In this document: positions 58,599 through 64,000 of the stretch, one piece after another | How the letters are laid out: each line of letters begins with the position of its first letter | How positions within the stretch are numbered: position 1 is the first letter of the stretch | Assembly (NCBI RefSeq): GCF_010389155.1 | Contig: NC_057766.1 | Coordinates: 1,364,001-1,428,000, forward strand | Length of the DNA: 64,000 nucleotides | Direction: 5' to 3' | Source of the DNA: Erigeron canadensis | Lineage: Eukaryota; Streptophyta; Magnoliopsida; Asterales; Asteraceae | The notes under the pieces: model-generated | What the model saw: the letters and a program-made list of their open reading frames with translations, nothing else | Databases searched by the model: none | Told to the model about the DNA's origin: nothing | Program-made: the position numbers and the translations under genes

Positions 58599-60686
58599 AT
58601 CTCTCAAAGAATTAATTTTGTAAGTTTATGTCAGTAAATAGCTAGAGTCATAAAAATACAAAAAGAGTTCTTATTGTCATAAAAACCATAAAAATATGAA
58701 AAATGAGAAAATGACTAAAATATGAAGAGATTTAAGTTAATGCTGTAAGACGATTAGAAGTGAGGATACTTATCTTTTAAGTCTGCTTAATCGTATTATA
58801 AATCGTATTATAACTGCTTAGTTCAGTGATTACAATTTGGGATATATTGGTAGATACAAAGTAGCAAGGTTTCCTTAATCTGAACTTAATTTATACAATG
58901 TTCTTGTGGAAAACATATTCAGATATATGGCTGAGAATGCTTGCTTTTCAGTAATGAATTGATCTAGTCCTTAAATTTTGTGAAAAATCTAGCATTACTA
59001 TAGGATTTGTTCAAAATATAGGCAAAAGCCTCTACAACTCATGAGCCTGAAAGTTTATGCATATGGAATGAATATTAATTAAGGGGCTAATGTGGTCTTT
59101 GAGATTTGGACAAGTATGTCCTAGGGGTGTCTTTGTATACCTAGCCTACCTAAAGCTTCCAACTTGAGATAGGTTGTCAGAAAGTTCACTACATGGGTCT
59201 CATAGAAAATCACGGGTTCCTTATAAATAATGAAATGCAAAAGCAAATAAGTTAAATCACAAAGTAACTAAATTATGTTATCTAAAAAGTATCTCATGAT
59301 TTGTTTAAGGATGTTTTTGAATATATATTGAATATTTGTTATCTTAGTGCTTGTATCGATTACGAAAGTATATATCTGAATGTGGGTCACATAAGTTCGC
59401 AAACTATTCAATGGCATATTAGGCTACTCGGGTTACATGGTGACTGTCCTTGGCCAGGGTATGTCGAAAGTGTCATAACTCAAAGGAAACTGGAAGTACC
59501 GAGTGTTTAAGAGGACAAATATACCGGTAATCGTGGTTGAGTCACTGTTCATAACTAATAATAAGAGAATTATTTCTCACTTGCAGACTTATGTAAATGC
59601 TAATCTGATCTAATCTGCAGAAACTTAAGATTTCTTGTAAATAAATAAAGTAGTTTAGTTTTTATTTTAGTTATTTTATTTTTATTTTTATTTTTATTTT
59701 TGTACTAATAAGTGTAAATTTGTGTGTCAAACTAGTTCTTATTGCACGAGAGATTTGATAAGCATCTAATGATTCTGTAGAAAGTTATATGATTCTTAGT
59801 GAATTATATGAGTCTTCTTGCTTATGGTAAGTATGTTTAAAAGATGGATTTTCTAATCAATACATAAGTTGTTTAATGAAGAAAATGAAATGATTCATGT
59901 AAATTGAAAAGTCAAAATATTTTTGAATGTGTTTCAAGTAAATTTTTGAAATTTCAATTGTTTTTGGTTGATAAGTATGCTTGACAAAGATTGGACTTGC
60001 CTTAGATCTTGTAATGAATGCTAGGTTAAGATTTTGGTTGTTTTGCATATTTATGATATTTTATTGATTTTGGTGCATTGATGAAGTTTGTTAACTGTGC
60101 AGGTTATAGATAATAACCTCATTTTACAATAAAATTGGCATCAAAATTTTAGATTGTGATTGAAGGCAAAATTGTTTTCGCTTATTGCATTGCGATAGCA
60201 AATAAAAGGTGCTCAGAAATTACAAAAACTGTGCTACAAGGATGGATTGCCTTGTATTTATTAACCTAAGACTTAGTGTGATAGGTTATAATTTTATTAT
60301 CAAGATCACAACCTAAGATGTAATGTGATAGGTTGTTGATATGATATTTTGATGTATTTGTAATGCATTATACACTAAATATGTTTTAATGTAAGTTTGC
60401 ATTTGATACATTAATGTGATGACATCAATGAAGAAATGATCGATTTTAAGTCAAGATAATAATGTAAGATTTATTTGATACATTATTGTGATGACATGTT
60501 AGTACGGATGATCTACGATTACATAATCGAGTAGATACAGGTTTTTGGTAACGAGTATCTACAGGTTTATGTTTCTGGAACTTTCGTAATTTTTCCTTGT
60601 TTAGAATTCTGAAAAAATTCATGAAATTTGGCTAAGTAATGAAGCCGGTGTGAATAAAAATCTGAAAAATTCGAAGTCCTTCGTGC

Positions 60687-60773
60687 TGACGTCAGCATGT
60701 CTCACGCTGACGTCATCACGAAGCCCACGAAGTTAGTCCTTTGGCCCGGCCCATGAAGATTCGAATATAAATA
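60687..60773 (+). promoter_or_regulatory. LTR-like internal promoter upstream of Copia 3 ORF3
   Basis: Two TGACGTCA palindromes (60687-60694, 60708-60715) in a GTGCTGACGTCAGCATG context, then GCCCACGA and TATAAATA (60766-60773). The Copia 3 LTR has the same ingredients in the same order: TGACGTCATCAGCATG at 51889, GCCCACACGA at about 51984 and TATAAATA at 52010. Two more TGACGTCA boxes follow at 61380-61387 and 61412-61419. TGACG palindromes are bZIP (TGA factor) sites. Promoter function inferred. Confidence 0.45.
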
Positions 60774-61474
60774 TGGGTTATTACTATTCATTAATTACCA
60801 TTAGTCGAAATTTAACCCTAAGTAATTCACACGAACTACTTCCTTCGTGCCACTATTCATTCGTCATCTCTATTCGATTGATTTCATTCCCCTTTTCCAT
60901 TTCTTATCCAGATTTGTTGGTACATTCATGATCTAGGATAGTTTATTGATGTTTTAACTTCGACATTCATCTATTATAAGTCGTTATGCTGCCCAAATTG
61001 TGACTTGTTCTTCGCGTGAACAGTACCTTGAACGAACTAAGGATTGAATCTTTGATTTTTTGATGATTTGGACTAAAATTGGACATAAAATTGGATTAAT
61101 TGATGTTTGTACACTTTAAATCTAATAAAGGTTCAAGTTAACATGTTTAAAATCAAGTTTAATCGAAAAATCTATGGCTCGTTTACTATTCACACGAAGC
61201 AGATGAAGAACACGATGAACACTTTACTTCGTGTTCATATAAATTGAATTTGTTTCGATTTTTGATTTTCTGGGCATACACGATCCATAAACAAGTCCAC
61301 GTTCATGATTTTATTTGGTTAGCTCATCAAATAGAGATGTTTTTACTTCGTGTTTTTGGGTTTCGTTTGAAGCTCGTGCTGACGTCACGACGAAGAAGAT
61401 TTTCCTCGTGATGACGTCATCACGAAGCAAACGAGCCAAAACCCTAATTTTTGTTTATTTTTATTCTAATTTTT

Positions 61475-61508
61475 AGTTTTCTTGTCGTTTTTGTCTGTTT
61501 TTGTGCAG
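61475..61508 (+). promoter_or_regulatory. possible splice acceptor just before ORF3 ATG
   Basis: A T-rich tract (TTTTTGTCTGTTTTTGTGCAG) ends at 61508, followed by GT and the ATG at 61511. Together with the TATA box at 60766 it suggests a leader intron of up to about 700 bases. No donor fixed. Confidence 0.45.
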
Positions 61509-61510
61509 GT

Positions 61511-64000
61511 ATGGCAGGACAAGGTAATAATGCTCGTGTGTTCGTCAAGGAGCACAATGCTGCACTCGATCTCAGTATTACTCAGACGGGGTGCACACCA
61601 GAGTTTCACAGTGTCCTACAGTTTCTTGCACGTTCTCGTGTTCGTTTTGCTGTGACAGAGAACCCAGCGTTGGTGATAAGTCTCATTCGGGAGTTTTGGA
61701 ACTCAGCCCGATCAGTGCAGATGGGTGATCATATGTACATTCGCACTACTGTTGGCGGACGTTCATTCTCGTTCTCGGCTGGAGAGTTACGGACGATATT
61801 ACACTTAGGTGATGTCGAGATAGAGCAAGGTCCGACTGACTTTTCAGAGGAATTTTGTGACGGTGCTCTACGTCGTGTGGGTTATACTGGTGTTATTTCT
61901 CACCCATACTTCAGGAATCATCTTCGTGGCAAATGGAAGTTGCTAGCTTACTATTTGTTGAGGTCCATTAGTCATTGGAGTACAGGCTATGACCATATGA
62001 ATATTCAGAATGCTTCTCAGATGGTTGCTTTGGTGCTGAACAAGCCGTACAGCTTTTCTCAGTACATTTTTGATCACTTGGAGAAGTAGTTGAGGTCATT
62101 TGGTACAGACAAGAATTTCTTTCTGTTTCCAAGGTTTGTGATGATAATCATTCGTCACTTTGCAGCTGAATTGCCATTTGACGGTCCTACGTTCAATTTA
62201 GGTCGTCTTACTTATAAGGCATTTGTTGAATGTTTGAAGCACTTGTCGGGTAGAGATCATTCGATACATGTTGATAATCCACCATTGTTCGGACATTTGA
62301 TCAATCCTAACTATGTTGCACCTAGACAAGGTTGGGAAGATGAAGAACCCGTTGCTGCTACTGTTGGTGATGATCAGGCTCAAGATGTTCCTCAAGAAGA
62401 GCGAGCTGATCAGTTTGATGGACTTAATGATGTTCCTTTATATGCTGAAGATCTGGAGCATGATTCAGATATGGATGCTCTTATGGAGGATATTGATGAT
62501 CCTGCAAATCTTGTGCCACCAACTACTGGAGTTTCTACTTCTACCTCTGCTCCAGTTGGTGTTGATGTTGGTCCTTCTGAATTGCCTGTTAATGTGGTTG
62601 AGGATTCAGAAGAGGATGAAGAAGAGGCAGAAAGATTGCCAAAGCGAAGAAGAAGACAGGGAAAAGGAGTTGATGCTATGGAGAGACTTCCAACTTCTCA
62701 GCAATCTCAGACTGAAGTTGATATATAGTTTGTTGCATATCAAGCTGCTATGGAGAGGTCTCATGCACCTAATGTTGGTGATACTACATCAGTTGCTGCT
62801 TTAAGAGCTTCAATTTCTGATGTTCCTGTTTCGGTGTCTATTACTTCTGCTAATGTTGTTGTTGGGGAGAGAAGGTCGAGACCAAAGTTTATTATAAGAG
62901 GAATTGGTTCTCGCGCACAAGTTATCACTAAGGCTACAACTGTTACGATTCCAACTGCTCCGGAGTCTACAGTTCGTCAAGAGCCAGAGCCGACACTTGT
63001 TACTCCTAGGCCTTCGTCTGCTCCTATTCAGGCGACAGTTCCTGTTTCTACAATAATGGGACGTCTGTTGGCTCCTTTGCAACGACCGCAAATGCCTCCC
63101 ACAGGAACTATTATTGCTCGTATGCCTTCATTTGAAGCTATGATGCCACCTCATGCCTCTGCATCTGATGTTGCTTATACTTCACGTTAACCTGTACCTG
63201 TTCAAGTGCAGTTGAGTAGTTTATTTTCTGAGAAGAAGATGTTAGAGATGAGAGTTACAGCTTTGGAGAATCAGCTAAAGCTCCAAGCTGCTAAGCATCA
63301 AGAAGAGATGGACGTAATGACAACTCTTGTTCATTCTCTTGGTTCTAGACTTGACCAAATCTTGGCTCAAGGGGGAGATAAAGATGGTTGTAAGGATGAT
63401 GAGCTTGCTAAGAAGACAAAAGATGATGATCATGAAGATCAAGATCCAGCTCAAGGTCCAAACCAAGGACAACCAACAGGTGGTGAGCCAGAGAATAGAG
63501 GTCAAGATCAAGATGCTGCTAATGATGCTATGGATACAGAGATTGCAAATATTCAGGGGGATTCGCCAAGACAAAGAAAGTCAGAGATTGCTGGTATAGC
63601 TGGTGCTAGTACTTCTAGGACTCAAGATAAAAGCAAAGCTGTGATGGCTGCTCCAGATGCGGATCCTGATGATCCTAACAGATGAGGAAGATTCCAATTT
63701 AGGTAACTCCGATTATAATTCTGATAAAATAGAAAGGGAGATTCGAGAAAAGCTAGTGAATGATCCTCATAATCATATAGAAAAAGAAAATCTTAGCAAA
63801 GGAAAATCTACTCAGGATAGTGAGTCAACTAAGACTGATTCTACTACCAATGCCTCTACAGAGTCAGATTTGCACCCATTAATTGTGCATAGACTAGAAA
63901 AGAGATTGGATATGATCCACAGGCTCATATGAGAGCTAGAGCAGAGATTATGGATTATGATAATTATTATGATCCAGGATCACTTAGGGATCAAATGAAA
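61511..64000 (+). pseudogene. Copia 3 ORF3, partial, with stops and a frameshift
   Basis: Start at ATG 61511 (MAGQGNNARVFVKEHN). The N-terminal domain has LIREFWNSA, FSAGELRTILHLGD, WKLLAYYLLRSISHW and FPRFVMIIIRHF, the same pattern of spaced motifs as Copia 2 ORF3. In-frame stops at 62087-62089, 62726-62728 and 63188-63190 lie in one continuous frame; a frameshift occurs near 63680. After the domain come an acidic stretch (about 62430-62510), a basic RRRRQGKG segment, S/T/P-rich linkers and a heptad-like region (63206-63350). The C-terminal domain would lie past the window end. The upstream hydrophobic frame (from 61451) is just the T-rich acceptor tract read through, not a signal peptide. 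Confidence 0.7.

Larger units (their letters stand above)
58599..61510 (+). other. Copia 3 pol-ORF3 spacer
   Basis: 2.9 kb, AT-rich, no credible ORF. Holds an approximate duplication of TTTGATACATTA.TGTGATGACAT (about 60404 and 60477). Its last 850 bases contain promoter-like and splice-like sequences listed separately. It is the counterpart of the 31349-30390 spacer of Copia 2, without the 106-bp repeats. Confidence 0.6.
51833..64000 (+). mobile_element. Copia element 3 (three-ORF SIRE-like), truncated by window end
   Basis: A 451-bp 5' LTR, primer site, leader with tandem G-box repeat, gag, pol, a 2.9-kb spacer and ORF3 running off the window. The flank before it is TTGGA; the 3' end is not visible. 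Gag, pol and ORF3 all carry stops or frameshifts and the integrase has deletions, so this copy is defective. Its LTR sequence is unlike those of elements 1, 2 and 4. Confidence 0.88.

Noticed and set aside
59301..59510. 69-codon ORF in the Copia 3 spacer
   Set aside because: Too short, no recognisable content, in AT-rich spacer; chance ORF.
61451..61510. Hydrophobic N-terminus on Copia 3 ORF3 suggesting a signal peptide or envelope protein
   Set aside because: The hydrophobic residues come from reading a T-rich splice-acceptor-like tract upstream of a better ATG at 61511.
51833..64000. Endogenous viral (pararetrovirus) origin for the three-ORF element
   Set aside because: It has an LTR, a Met primer site and integrase-before-RT order, which identify a Ty1/Copia retrotransposon.

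Overview
This window looks like plant nuclear heterochromatin, probably from a eudicot. I found no host gene, tRNA or rRNA that I could support. From about 3.1 kb onward almost every base belongs to LTR retrotransposons nested inside one another. Plant signs are initiator-Met and tRNA-Asp primer sites, chromovirus-type (Tekay-like) Ty3/Gypsy elements, SIRE/Maximus-like Ty1/Copia elements with a third ORF, and a hAT-type MITE. An asterid such as a composite is a guess from general resemblance only.

Layout. 1-3090: AT-rich DNA, a TATA plus leader-like repeat copy (1059-1289), and the 3' internal end of an old non-autonomous LTR element. 3091-7011: an LTR (3091-4696), a tRNA-Asp primer site and a lone gag pseudogene (a TR-GAG/LARD-type element). 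7012-9529: a Tekay-like LTR with a 93-bp internal stub. 9530-43318: a Tekay-like Gypsy element of about 10 kb that now spans 33.8 kb. It carries Copia element 1 in gag (13240-22572, TSD ATTCC), a solo LTR in the reverse transcriptase (24277-25307, TSD CTCAT), Copia element 2 in RNase H (25819-38865, minus strand, TSD AAGAT) and a hAT-like MITE in the integrase (39709-40007, TSD CATCAAAG). LTR 40992-43318 is followed directly by a second, decayed Gypsy internal region (43319-45500). 45501 onward: Copia element 4, same family as element 1. Its 5' LTR is split by a 2577-bp solo Gypsy LTR (46025-48601, TSD TATTA), its gag is split by a 489-bp solo LTR (49649-50137, TSD ATTCT), and just after gag it is invaded by Copia element 3 (51833 to past the window end).

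The most interesting object is Copia element 2. It is 13,047 bp long, its two 669-bp LTRs look identical, and it has three uninterrupted ORFs on the minus strand: a 1123-residue Gag, an 1131-residue Pol with all expected catalytic motifs, and a third protein of about 1254 residues. Related but damaged ORF3 genes occur in Copia elements 1 and 3, which belong to different LTR families, so ORF3 appears to be a conserved component. It has an N-terminal REFW-motif domain, an acidic/low-complexity middle, coiled coils and a conserved C-terminal domain. In all three elements that reach pol, pol is out of frame with gag and begins at a TGCAG|GG sequence in the same codon phase, which resembles a splice acceptor. 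ORF3 is preceded by TATA-box sequences in elements 2 and 3, and in element 3 also by TGACGTCA boxes and a T-rich splice-acceptor-like sequence ending one base pair before the ATG. Together these suggest that pol and ORF3 have their own RNAs.

Relative ages by nesting and LTR divergence: the Gypsy layers are oldest; Copia 1 (about 1% LTR difference, RT-RNase H deleted, so probably mobilised in trans) and Copia 2 (no LTR difference seen) are young; Copia 3 and 4 coding regions carry several stops and frameshifts.
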